From contig DATNEW010000032.1 in NCBI GenBank assembly GCA_035606695.1, positions 21,542 to 85,541 of the forward strand: 64,000 bases of DNA. Reading direction: 5' to 3'. Each line of letters begins with the position of its first letter. Positions within the stretch are counted from its first letter, which is position 1. The stretch comes from Gemmatimonadaceae bacterium (lineage in GTDB: Bacteria; Gemmatimonadota; Gemmatimonadetes; Gemmatimonadales; Gemmatimonadaceae). This document shows, piece by piece, positions 35,242-42,756 of this stretch. A program made the position numbers and the translations under genes. The notes below the pieces were generated by a model, which worked only from the letters and a program-made list of their open reading frames with translations, did not search any database and was not told the origin of the DNA.

Positions 35242-35496
35242 ATGCGAATTCGGTCCTTCTTCTTCGGTCTCGTGTCGGCCGCCGTCGTCGCCATTGTTGC
35301 CATTGTCGCCGGCTGCTCGAACCCGCGCAGCGAGGCCAACGTCGCGCAGGCGCTCAACGACGCGGCCAACGAAATCAGCGGCCTCAAGAACGATCTCGCG
35401 CAACTTCAGACCGAGCTGGACTCGGTGCGCATGACCGTTGCGAAGCAGGACACGCTGATCGGGCGAATCATGGCGGTGAACAACATTCCGAGGTGA
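35242..35496 (+). CDS. Small coiled-coil lipoprotein (Lpp-like)
   Basis: 84 residues from ATG 35242. A hydrophobic signal (FFFGLVSAAVVAIVAIVAGC) ends in a canonical lipobox VAGC, with Ser next, so outer-membrane lipidation is expected. The mature 58 residues are a single amphipathic helix with heptads (ALNDAANEISGLKNDLAQLQ, TELDSVRMTV). This resembles the short trimeric lipoproteins that link the outer membrane to peptidoglycan, but there is no C-terminal Lys-Arg/Lys and the end is NNIPR. The role is inferred. A repeat element follows the stop codon. Confidence 0.75.
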   Translation: MRIRSFFFGLVSAAVVAIVAIVAGCSNPRSEANVAQALNDAANEISGLKNDLAQLQTELDSVRMTVAKQDTLIGRIMAVNNIPR

Positions 35497-35499
35497 AGC

Positions 35500-35581
35500 G
35501 GGCGTGTGGGCGTATAGGCGCATGGGCGTATGGAAATCGCGCCTCCCGCACGCCCACACGTCCATACGCCCATACGTCTAT
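35500..35581. repeat. Mirrored TGGGCG-type arms without the conserved core
   Basis: The left arm (35500-35533) has GGGCGTGTGGGCGTATAGGC-type units and the right arm (35548-35581) has CGCACGCCCACACGTCC-type units in mirror order. The GGGCGACGGA core of the 6.9 and 31.3 kb elements is missing. The element sits between the Lpp-like gene and the SelW-like gene and ends 9 bp before the latter's start. It may terminate the upstream transcript or influence translation of the next gene. Confidence 0.65.
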
Positions 35582-35590
35582 CTTTTCAGC

Positions 35591-35827
35591 ATGAAAATCA
35601 CCATCGAATACTGCACGATGTGAAACTACGAACCTCGCGCCGTCAGGCTGGCGGCGGAGATTCGTGATCGCATTCCCGGCGCCGAGGTCGAACTGATCCC
35701 GTCGCGCGGCGGCCGGTTCGAAGTCGTCGCCGACGGAGCGCCGATATTCGAGAAGTCTAAACTCGACCGACACGCCAAGCCGGGTGAGGTCGTCGACCTG
35801 CTGGAGCGACACCGAGCGTCGTCTTGA
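35591..35827 (+). CDS. SelW/Rdx-family selenoprotein with in-frame TGA (Sec) codon
   Basis: 78 residues from ATG 35591 to the TGA at 35825, read through an internal TGA at 35621-35623. The product begins MKITIEYCTM, then Sec11, then NYEPRAVRLAAEIRDR. Cys8-Thr-Met-Sec11 is the CxxC/CxxU redox motif of the SelT/SelW/SelH (Rdx) family. The conserved features after it are all there: NYEPRA, IPSRGGRFEV, DGAPIFEKSK and GEVVDLL. The fold is thioredoxin-like and a redox role is known only at family level. A SECIS-like hairpin starts 11 nt after the TGA. No strong ribosome-binding site is present. The other reading, a nonsense mutation, is less likely because the stop sits exactly on the redox residue and no other damage is seen. 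selA, selB, selC and selD are not in the window. Confidence 0.82.
35634..35659 (+). promoter_or_regulatory. Bacterial SECIS-like hairpin for the Sec codon
   Basis: CTCGCGCC (35634-35641) can pair with GGC-GC-GAG (35650-35659, two bulged G), enclosing the 8-nt loop GTCAGGCT. The loop begins 18 nt after the TGA and its first base is G. Both fit the published description of bacterial SECIS elements (apical loop roughly 16-37 nt after the TGA, G near the loop start). Read by eye, without energy calculation. Confidence 0.5.
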
Positions 35828-35861
35828 TCGATCCCACACGTCCGCCGACATCGTCTCACGC

Positions 35862-36941
35862 ATGAGAATCGCCATCTCCACGGGCGGAGGCGACGCGCCC
35901 GGCCTGAACGCCGTCATCCGCGCCGCCGTCCTGTCGGCGATCAATCGCGGATGGGAAGTGCTGGGGATCAAACGCGGGTTCGCCGGCTTGATGGGCGAAG
36001 ACGAAGTGGTACCGCTGACGAAGGATTCGGTGCGCGGCATCGCACACCTGGGCGGCACCATCCTGCGGACCACCAACCGCGGCAACCCGTTCCACTATCC
36101 GCGCAAGCAGCCCGACGGCTCGATCGTCGAGGAAGACCGCTCCGACGAGTTGATGGCGAACGCCAAATCGCTCGGCATCGATGCGATCATCACCATCGGC
36201 GGCGACGGATCGCTCACGATCGGAAAACTCCTGTGCGACAAGGGCATGAAGATCGTCGGTGTGCCGAAGACGATCGACAACGACGTGAGCGGAACCGTCA
36301 CGACGTTCGGCTTCGACACCGCGGTGAACACCGCGCTCGAGGCGATCGACAAGCTGCACACCACCGCCGAGAGTCACGACCGCGTCATCGTGCTCGAGGT
36401 AATGGGCCGCGACTCGGGATTCATCGCGCTGCATTCGGGCGTCGCCGGCACCGCCGACGTGATTCTCATTCCCGAGATTCCCTACGACATTCAGAAAGTC
36501 TGCGACAAGATCATGGCGCGCGACCGTGCGGGCCGGCACTTCTCCATCGTCGTCGTCGCGGAAGGCGCGTATCCGAAGGGCGGAACGGTGTCCCTGATCG
36601 GTGAGTCGCTGCCGGGCCAGGCGCGCCGGCTTGGCGGTTTGTGCGAGCCCATCGCGCGCGAGATCCAGCGCATCACCGGCAAGGAGACACGCTCGCTCGT
36701 GCTCGGACATCTCCAGCGCGGCGGCATGCCGACCGGGTACGATCGCTTGCTCGCGACGCGGTTCGGTGGCGCGGCGGTGCGCGCCGTGGCCGATGAGCGC
36801 TGGGGTCACATGGTCGCGCTCCAGTCGCCGCACATCGTCACGATCCCGATCGAGACGGCGCTCGCGGAGCCGAAGCGGGTCGATCCGAATCATGATGTCG
36901 TGCTGACGGCGCGAGCGACGGGAGTCAGTTTCGGGGATTGA
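35862..36941 (+). CDS. pfkA: 6-phosphofructokinase
   Basis: 359 residues from ATG 35862. It phosphorylates fructose 6-phosphate in glycolysis. Visible motifs are GGGDAPGLN near the N-terminus, GGDGS (113-117), PKTIDND (135-141, with the catalytic Asp in TIDND) and the MGRDSGFIAL substrate loop. Gly in GGDGS, where PPi-dependent enzymes have Asp, favours ATP as phosphoryl donor. Lys in PKTIDND, in place of the Gly of E. coli PfkA, places it in the mixed group III with actinobacterial enzymes. Donor preference therefore leans to ATP but is not proven. The gene begins 34 bp after the SelW-like gene on the same strand, so cotranscription is possible. Confidence 0.93.
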   Translation: MRIAISTGGGDAPGLNAVIRAAVLSAINRGWEVLGIKRGFAGLMGEDEVVPLTKDSVRGIAHLGGTILRTTNRGNPFHYPRKQPDGSIVEEDRSDELMANAKSLGIDAIITIGGDGSLTIGKLLCDKGMKIVGVPKTIDNDVSGTVTTFGFDTAVNTALEAIDKLHTTAESHDRVIVLEVMGRDSGFIALHSGVAGTADVILIPEIPYDIQKVCDKIMARDRAGRHFSIVVVAEGAYPKGGTVSLIGESLPGQARRLGGLCEPIAREIQRITGKETRSLVLGHLQRGGMPTGYDRLLATRFGGAAVRAVADERWGHMVALQSPHIVTIPIETALAEPKRVDPNHDVVLTARATGVSFGD

Positions 36942-37148
36942 AAGGGAAGGCGGCGGCAACCCCGCCCCCGAAAGTGGACATCGCTTTCCCTCCGTACGGA
37001 CACTACAATAGCTCAACTGTATACATTGTTTCCTCTAAGTTGTTGCAATCGTTTGTCTTGCGATTGAGCCGCGCGCATACTTACTTGGCACCGGCCCTGC
37101 CTTATGCATGTGCGCGTCCGACTGTCCGGACGTGTCGATGGAGGCGTA

Positions 37149-37520
37149 ATGAAGCAGTTGAAGTTCGCTTTACTGATCGGAATGATTGCGATTGCCGCGC
37201 CCACTCGTTCGTGGGCGCAGCAGGCGTCGAAGGATACGTCCAAGAGGAACGCGTCCATCCCCAGCGACGCGCGCCCGCCCAAAGGCATGTGCCGGATCTG
37301 GATCGATGGCGTGCCGGCCGCACAGCAACCCGCGGCGACCGATTGTCCCACGGCGCTCAAGAATCGCCCGGCCAATGCGCGCGTGATCTTCGGAGACGAC
37401 TTCGCCGACAGCACGAAAGCGAAAGACGGCGAGACGACGCGCATGCCGCCCAACGCGAAAGGATTCAGCGGCGTCAAACCCGTCACGATCACGCTGCCCA
37501 AGCGCCCGCCGCAGGAATGA
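37149..37520 (+). CDS. Small exported protein of unknown function
   Basis: 123 residues from ATG 37149, preceded by GGAGG at 37140-37144. A signal peptide ends SWAQQ. The mature protein has two Cys in PPKGMCRIWIDGVPAAQQPA...TDC, a pattern of CRxWxxG then Gln-Pro and a second Cys 18 residues on, suggesting a small disulfide-bonded domain. The C-terminus is Lys/Pro-rich (TLPKRPPQE). No known function is recognised. The 207 bp upstream, after pfkA, contain no visible gene and presumably hold a promoter. A CCTCCGG/CCGGAGG hairpin (37529-37551) follows the stop codon without a T-run. Confidence 0.72.
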   Translation: MKQLKFALLIGMIAIAAPTRSWAQQASKDTSKRNASIPSDARPPKGMCRIWIDGVPAAQQPAATDCPTALKNRPANARVIFGDDFADSTKAKDGETTRMPPNAKGFSGVKPVTITLPKRPPQE

Positions 37521-37567
37521 AACAGTGCCCTCCGGTGCATCGCGCCGGAGGATGACGGGCCCTGGCC

Positions 37568-40360
37568 TTGCTTAAGTTGCGAGGCGTGATTCGAAACGTT
37601 CGCGACCCATACCTGCCCGATCACGAAGCCTTCGTGAGGGCGGAGCCGTCCTCGGGGCGCGTGATCGTCATCGCGCCGACGCGCGCGGCCTGCGAGACCA
37701 TCGAGCTCGCCGTCAAAATCCACATCGAAACGTTCCTCGAGCAGAAGTACGGCGAGCGCGTACGCGCGCTCGCGCGCTCCGGGCGTGGATTCGGCATCGT
37801 CGCGGGCACGGGCACCGGAAAGACGCTCGCCATTCGCCCGATCTCCGAAGAGATCCTCGGCACCGTCGACCTGCGCGTCGGGGTCGTGAATCGCGAACGC
37901 GAAGCGACGCCGGAAACGCCGACGTGGAACGTCATCATCGTGACCACGGGCATCGCACGCCGATGGTTCGAGGAAGGCGACATTCTCGCGACCGACACCA
38001 TCATCGTCGACGAAATCCATCAAACATCGGCCGAGCTCGAGATCTGTCTCGCGCTTGGCAAGCGTGTCGGATGCCGGTTCGTGTGGCTGTCGGCGACGGT
38101 CAATCCGAACTTTTATAAGAGATATCTCGAATCCGCGGACGTGCTCGAGGTCTACGATTTCGATCCGAACAAGGCAGCCACGGTCAAGATCGTCGACAAA
38201 AAGCCGATTCAATTTCTCGACGACGGCTTTCTTCGACAGTTGGTGAAGCAGAAGCACGGCGTCGCGCTGTTCGTCCCGACGCGGCGCGGCGTGGAAGACG
38301 CGGCAGAGCACGTGCGCGGCATGGCCCCGCGCGTGAACACCGCGTTCTACCACGGCGGCGAACCCATTCGCATTCTGCGCCCGTTTCTCGAGGGCGGGGA
38401 GCAGAAGCCGTACTTCCTCGCGATGACGGCCGCCGGCCAGAGTGCGCTCAATGTGCGCGGCCTGGACACGGTGATCATCGACGACGTGAAGTTCTTCAAC
38501 GTCATCGACCGCGGCCGCAACGTGCTCACACAGGAGCACCTGGGCGCGAATGAGATTCTTCAGATGGCCGGCCGCGTGCACGGCCGCGTGCGCGGCGGAC
38601 GCGTCTTCATTCTGTCCGACCGGGACATCGATTTCTCGACGCTGCAACCCACCGAGCCGGAATTCCAGCTCGCCGGCGACTCTGAGCGCGTGGCGATCAC
38701 GTGCGCCGCGCTCGGCGTGCGCGCCGATGAGCTCGAGCTGCCGGTGCCGCTCGATCGCACGGCATATGGCCAGGCGCTGCGATTGCTCGAAGAGCGCGGC
38801 ATCGTCGAGAAGGGACGGCTCACGAGATACGGGCGCGCCGTCGAAGCAATGCCCGTCGAGCGCGCATGGGCCGAGCTTCTCGTCAACGCCGACGATGAGC
38901 TCGTGCCGTATCTGTCGGTGATGTCGTCGGTCGAATCGCTGCACCGCATGACGCGAGAGGAACGCGATCTCGATGGACTGATCGTTCCCGGCAGCGACCA
39001 TCTCACCGCGTACAACCTGTACGCCGAGGCATTTCAATATGCCGGAAGTATGGGTGAGGTGTACGGGTTGCCGCGCCACATCTTCGATGAGGAGCGCATT
39101 CAACGGTGGGCCGAACGCCGCGGCGCGCTCGTGAAAGCGATCGAAGATGCGGCGCTCGGGATGGCGAGCATCTATCGGGCGGTCGGGCTGGAGATTCCGT
39201 CGCGCATGGCGAACGCCGGCGAAGAAACGCTGCGCGCGTTCCAACAACTGCTCGCGCAGTTCATGCCGTTCACGCTCGTGATCGACGAGCAGACGGCGGG
39301 CGGCGACGAAGCGCGCGTCTCGAAGACGAGCGTGTGTGGCAGCTGGGGTCCGATCACAGGCGAGCTCCGTTACTTCGCCGACAAGTTCGGCAATCCGCGC
39401 GCGTCGATCGAAGGGACACAAATCCCGTATGATCTGCTGCGGCCATACGCCGTCGTCACCGAAGGCGAGCTGATTTACAACGCGCAGAGCAAGCGATCGC
39501 CGCTCGTGGTGCGGCGGCGTGTGGAGTACCACGGCTTCGAGCTCGAGCGCGAGATCGAAGCGGTCGACGAGTTTCCGGCGGAGCTCGCGCAGAACGCGCG
39601 ACACGTTCTTGCCGAAGCACTGGCGCGCGGCGAGGCGCGGCATCCGGGTGTGCAGCGGAACCAGGAAGCGGTCGATTCGGTGCGTGAAACGTATCGTCGA
39701 TCGGGTGGCCAGACGCCGCGCCTGTCGCTCGCCGAGCTCACGGCGATCTACGAGCAACAGCTCGCGTCGCTCGACTCGATGTCCGAGTTCCGGCACGCGC
39801 GCCTCACGATCGACGCCGACGCGATCGTGCCGCGCGAGGTGCGCGAACGCTTCGCGGCGCTGCCGTCGACGGCGATGGTGCGCGATCGCGAAGTCGAGAT
39901 CCATTATGACGTCGAGGAGACGCCGGAAGGGAATCGCGGTGTCGCGCGACTGCGCTTGCCGGAAAAGCTCGCGCGCACGCTCAACGAAGCAGAGTTGCCG
40001 ACGCTGGATCGTCCGCTGCGATTCATCGTCACGCGTGGTGCGCGCGGGGCGGCGCGCGGCGCGACGCTCGAGGAATTGCAGGACGAGCTCTCGCGGCCGT
40101 TCACCGAAAAAGAAATCGCGGAAATGGACCAGAAGTATGAAGCGGGCCGCCGCGATCGTCGCGAGCGCAAGCAGCAGTTCCGCGATCAGCGGAAGCGGCG
40201 CGAACGTCGTACGCGCGACGACAAGCCGCGCGACAAGCCTGACGTCGACAAACTGAAGGACGATCGCACGCCGCGCGCCGAGGAGTTCGATGGACGGCGT
40301 CGACGCGGGCGGGGCGGCGGGAAACGATTTCGTCCGCCCGGCAAGGGACGTCGCGGCTAG
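37568..40360 (+). CDS. DEAH-type helicase, HrpA/HrpB-like
   Basis: 930 residues from TTG 37568; the start is uncertain (GTG 37586 is possible). Motif I GTGTGKT (80-86), motif II DEIH (148-151), SAT and a motif VI variant QMAGRVHGRVRGG identify a superfamily 2 DEAH-like helicase. The central and C-terminal parts follow HrpA-type organisation, but the protein is shorter than E. coli HrpA (about 1,300) and closer to HrpB (about 810). The last 90 residues are strongly basic and Arg/Gly-rich (RRRRGRGGGKRFRPPG), a likely RNA-binding tail. RNA remodelling is the expected activity. It is convergent with the GNAT gene; the two stop codons are one base apart. Confidence 0.88.
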   Translation: MLKLRGVIRNVRDPYLPDHEAFVRAEPSSGRVIVIAPTRAACETIELAVKIHIETFLEQKYGERVRALARSGRGFGIVAGTGTGKTLAIRPISEEILGTVDLRVGVVNREREATPETPTWNVIIVTTGIARRWFEEGDILATDTIIVDEIHQTSAELEICLALGKRVGCRFVWLSATVNPNFYKRYLESADVLEVYDFDPNKAATVKIVDKKPIQFLDDGFLRQLVKQKHGVALFVPTRRGVEDAAEHVRGMAPRVNTAFYHGGEPIRILRPFLEGGEQKPYFLAMTAAGQSALNVRGLDTVIIDDVKFFNVIDRGRNVLTQEHLGANEILQMAGRVHGRVRGGRVFILSDRDIDFSTLQPTEPEFQLAGDSERVAITCAALGVRADELELPVPLDRTAYGQALRLLEERGIVEKGRLTRYGRAVEAMPVERAWAELLVNADDELVPYLSVMSSVESLHRMTREERDLDGLIVPGSDHLTAYNLYAEAFQYAGSMGEVYGLPRHIFDEERIQRWAERRGALVKAIEDAALGMASIYRAVGLEIPSRMANAGEETLRAFQQLLAQFMPFTLVIDEQTAGGDEARVSKTSVCGSWGPITGELRYFADKFGNPRASIEGTQIPYDLLRPYAVVTEGELIYNAQSKRSPLVVRRRVEYHGFELEREIEAVDEFPAELAQNARHVLAEALARGEARHPGVQRNQEAVDSVRETYRRSGGQTPRLSLAELTAIYEQQLASLDSMSEFRHARLTIDADAIVPREVRERFAALPSTAMVRDREVEIHYDVEETPEGNRGVARLRLPEKLARTLNEAELPTLDRPLRFIVTRGARGAARGATLEELQDELSRPFTEKEIAEMDQKYEAGRRDRRERKQQFRDQRKRRERRTRDDKPRDKPDVDKLKDDRTPRAEEFDGRRRRGRGGGKRFRPPGKGRRG

Positions 40361-40361
40361 C

Positions 40362-40892
40362 TCAGCGCCCGTCGCCGTCCTTCAACTGGACGACGTATTG
40401 TTCTTCGCGAAACGGCGTGAAGCCGCGCGCCAGATAATTCGGCAACGCGTACACCGAGTCCAGCGTGCACGTATGCAACCAAACTCGGGTCACACCATCT
40501 CCCCACGCTTGCCGAACCGCGTAGCTGAGCATCGCCTTGCCGATGCCGCGACCGATGAACGCGGGCTTCAGTCCGAAGTACACGATTTCGACTGAGCTGT
40601 CAGCGTGACGCTCCAGCTCGAAGTATCCCGCACTCTCGTCGTCGTAGAGCGCTTCCCACACGCCGATGTTCGGTTGCGCGAGATATGCGTTGAGTCGCGC
40701 ATGCGTCCAGACGTCGCGATCGCGCCAATGCCACGACTCGCCGACATCATGGTACAGTCGCCGATACTCCTCGACCGTGATGTCAGGGCGTCGGACAAAC
40801 GAAACGCGCGGATCGCTGGTCGGCGCCGCGCGCAATTGTTCGAGCGAATGCAATTCGAGATAGGTGCGAACGACTTCGACAACGGGACTCAA
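40362..40892 (-). CDS. GNAT-family N-acetyltransferase
   Basis: 176 residues from TTG 40892, whose TTGA overlaps the TGA stop codon of the CGNR gene upstream. The acetyl-CoA binding motif A is visible as YFGLKPAFIGRGIGKAML (Q/RxxGxG/A type: Gly-Arg-Gly-Ile-Gly-Lys). The N-terminal half contains WHWRDRDVWT and the C-terminal half the usual beta-strand pair with ALPNYLARGFTPF. The acceptor substrate is unknown. Overlap with the CGNR gene indicates a two-gene leftward operon with coupled translation. Confidence 0.85.
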   Translation of the reverse strand: MSPVVEVVRTYLELHSLEQLRAAPTSDPRVSFVRRPDITVEEYRRLYHDVGESWHWRDRDVWTHARLNAYLAQPNIGVWEALYDDESAGYFELERHADSSVEIVYFGLKPAFIGRGIGKAMLSYAVRQAWGDGVTRVWLHTCTLDSVYALPNYLARGFTPFREEQYVVQLKDGDGR

Positions 40893-41554
40893 TGGGACTT
40901 GAGCTTCTCCCGATGGCGCGCGGCCTTGGCGCGATTACCGCACGTGGCCATGTCGCACCAGCGGCGGCGGCCGTTCTTCGTGTTGTCGTAGAAGACGCGC
41001 TGGCAGCGCGGATCGGCGCAGCGGCGAACGCGCGGCAGCTCGCCGAGGATGAGTGCATCAGCGGCCGATTCGACGACGGGAATGACGAGGCCCGCGAATG
41101 CATCGCCAACCGGAACGAACGTGCGAATGAACGTGCCGTCGGGTCGCAGCTCCACGCGGCGCGTTCCCGCGCTGCGTCCGAGCACACGATTGATCTCGCC
41201 CAAGCCTTCCGCGCGAATGCGCTCGCTCATCGGTCCCCGCTCGGCGAGCGAGCGGAGCGCGCCGCGAACGCGGCGGGCGTCGACGAGTGAGGCGGCCGCG
41301 CCGGCCGGCTGTTGCAGGGCGCGTCGGCGAATTCCCGAGGCACGTTCGGCATCGAGCACGAGCGCCTGCTCGAGCCAGCGCACGAGCGTCTCGAAATCGC
41401 GAAGCGCGTCGAAGCGGCGAATGCCGAACTCGCAATTCACGAAGTCGAGCCAGAGTCGCTCGCCGACGAAAACGAAGGGAGAGCGTTCCATCGTGGCGCG
41501 CGGCGAGACGAACGGAACCGCGGCGTTGTCAGAAGGTGTCGTGAGTGTCAGCAT
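40889..41554 (-). CDS. CGNR zinc-finger / ABATE-domain protein
   Basis: 221 residues from ATG 41554; ATG 41491 is an alternative that would remove a poorly defined N-terminus. The C-terminal CGNR zinc finger is complete: CADPRC followed by WCDMATCGNRAKAARHR, giving two CxxxxC pairs. The preceding region (FVFVGERLWLDFVNCEFG and the helical ABATE part) matches the family known as putative stress-induced transcription regulators. DNA or RNA binding is likely, but the target is unknown. It leads the operon with the GNAT gene. Confidence 0.85.
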   Translation of the reverse strand: MLTLTTPSDNAAVPFVSPRATMERSPFVFVGERLWLDFVNCEFGIRRFDALRDFETLVRWLEQALVLDAERASGIRRRALQQPAGAAASLVDARRVRGALRSLAERGPMSERIRAEGLGEINRVLGRSAGTRRVELRPDGTFIRTFVPVGDAFAGLVIPVVESAADALILGELPRVRRCADPRCQRVFYDNTKNGRRRWCDMATCGNRAKAARHREKLKSH

Positions 41555-41740
41555 CGTCGGCAGCGAGGGACGAAAAGCATATCTCGCGTTTCGCCGCGCA
41601 GCAAGCGAGGACATCCGCGACAGTGTGTTGCCGGTTACCCTCGCGCGACCACTAACGAGCCGCAAGCGCTGCTTGTAGATTTGGCCCGCTTTGTCGCGGA
41701 CTTATTCGCGCGCCGTTACTTAATCCGAGTCGTTCTCCGC

Positions 41741-42280
41741 ATGCTGTCTTCCTCGATTCGCACGATCGCCGTCGGTTCCACGAATCCTGTGAAGTGCGGC
41801 GCCGTGCGCGCGGTGCTCGCGCCGCTTGCGCCGCAGGCGCACGTCGAAGGCATCGCGGTCGCGTCGACGGTCAGCGACCAACCGTTCGGCGACGACGAGA
41901 CGATTCGCGGCGCACTCGCGCGCGCGACGGCGGCGCGCGATGCACTCGGCGCCGATCTCGGTGTCGGCATTGAAGGCGGCGTCGTGGAGCAGAGTGATGG
42001 ACGCATGCGCACGTGCGCGTGGGCGGCGATCATCGACAAGGCAGGACGTTCGGGCGTCGGCGGTTCGCTCGCCATGCCGCTGCCCGATGCGGTGGCCGCG
42101 ATGATTCGCGACGGGCTCGAGCTTGGACACGCGATGGACCGGCTCGTCGGCGAGCACGACACGAAGCGCGGCAAGGGCGCGGTGGGCATTCTCACCGCGG
42201 GCCTGGTGGATCGGCAGCGCGCGTACGAGGTCCTGGTGATGTATGCGCTGGCGCCGTTCCTGAGCCCGGACTACTACTAA
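41741..42280 (+). CDS. yjjX: Inosine/xanthosine triphosphatase, YjjX family
   Basis: 179 residues from ATG 41741. Features of YjjX NTPases are present: VGSTNPVKCGAVR at the N-terminus, VSDQPFGDDETIRGALARA, GVGIEGGV and HDTKRGKGAVGILT. These enzymes hydrolyse ITP and XTP to clean non-canonical nucleotides from the pool. Length matches the family (about 170). No ribosome-binding site is clear. Its stop codon overlaps the first operator of the promoter driving the BlaI-type regulator, so readthrough into that operon is limited only by the promoter region. Confidence 0.88.
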   Translation: MLSSSIRTIAVGSTNPVKCGAVRAVLAPLAPQAHVEGIAVASTVSDQPFGDDETIRGALARATAARDALGADLGVGIEGGVVEQSDGRMRTCAWAAIIDKAGRSGVGGSLAMPLPDAVAAMIRDGLELGHAMDRLVGEHDTKRGKGAVGILTAGLVDRQRAYEVLVMYALAPFLSPDYY

Positions 42281-42335
42281 AAATGTAGTTGACACCGGGC
42301 GTCCGGGGCGATATTATCTACTAGAAATCTAGTAG
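42273..42335 (+). promoter_or_regulatory. Sigma-70-type promoter with BlaI-type operators
   Basis: TTGACA (42289-42294) and TATTAT (42312-42317) are 17 bp apart, close to the sigma-70 consensus. The -10 is overlapped on its right by a perfect palindrome CTACTAGAAATCTAGTAG (42318-42335; 8-bp arms). A second ACTAC/GTAGT pair (42273-42289) lies just ahead of the -35. Both contain the TACTA/TAGTA-type half-sites bound by BlaI/MecI repressors. Autorepression of the following regulator is therefore expected. Confidence 0.8.
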
Positions 42336-42360
42336 AACAACGAGCGCCGCCCTGGAGCAC

Positions 42361-42756
42361 ATGGACATTTCGTTCACCGACCGCGAGCTCGACGTCATGG
42401 CCGTGCTGTGGCATCGCGGCTCCGGCACCGTTGCCGAAGTGCGCGAGGGTCTGGACGACGATCTCGCGTACACGACGGTGCTCACCATTCTGCGCACGCT
42501 CGAGGAGAAGGGCTTCGTCACGCATCTCGCCGAAGGGAAGGCGCATCGCTATTTGCCGGCGGTGTCGCAGGATCTGGCGGGCAAGAGCGCGCTGGCGCGG
42601 CTCATCGACAAGGTGTTCGCCGGCTCGTCCGAGATGTTGCTCACGCAGCTCGTGAGCGAGCGAAATCTCGACACGCACGAGCTGCGGCGGCTGCGCAAGC
42701 TGCTCGACGAACGCCTGGCGCAGCAGCACGGGTCATCGCGTAAACGGAGGAGCTGA
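42361..42756 (+). CDS. BlaI/MecI-family transcriptional repressor
   Basis: 131 residues from ATG 42361 (GGAG four bases upstream). The N-terminal winged helix is typical: FTDRELDVMAVLWHRG, AYTTVLTILRTLEEKG for the recognition helix, and HRYLPAVS. The C-terminal helices mediate dimerisation. The protein should bind the palindromes just upstream, repressing its own operon until its M56 partner cleaves it. Its TGA overlaps the ATG of the partner (TGATG), so the two are translationally coupled. The inducing signal is not evident, and no beta-lactamase gene is nearby. Confidence 0.93.
   Translation: MDISFTDRELDVMAVLWHRGSGTVAEVREGLDDDLAYTTVLTILRTLEEKGFVTHLAEGKAHRYLPAVSQDLAGKSALARLIDKVFAGSSEMLLTQLVSERNLDTHELRRLRKLLDERLAQQHGSSRKRRS

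Noticed and set aside
35591..35827. Pseudogene reading of the SelW-like gene
   Set aside because: The only disruption is a TGA on the redox codon, the rest of the frame is conserved to its natural end, and a SECIS-like hairpin follows.
37013..39904. 963-codon open frame on the minus strand
   Set aside because: It lies opposite the DEAH helicase, whose motifs are unmistakable. The frame is Arg/His/Asp-rich, with no domain, as expected for antisense of GC-rich coding DNA.
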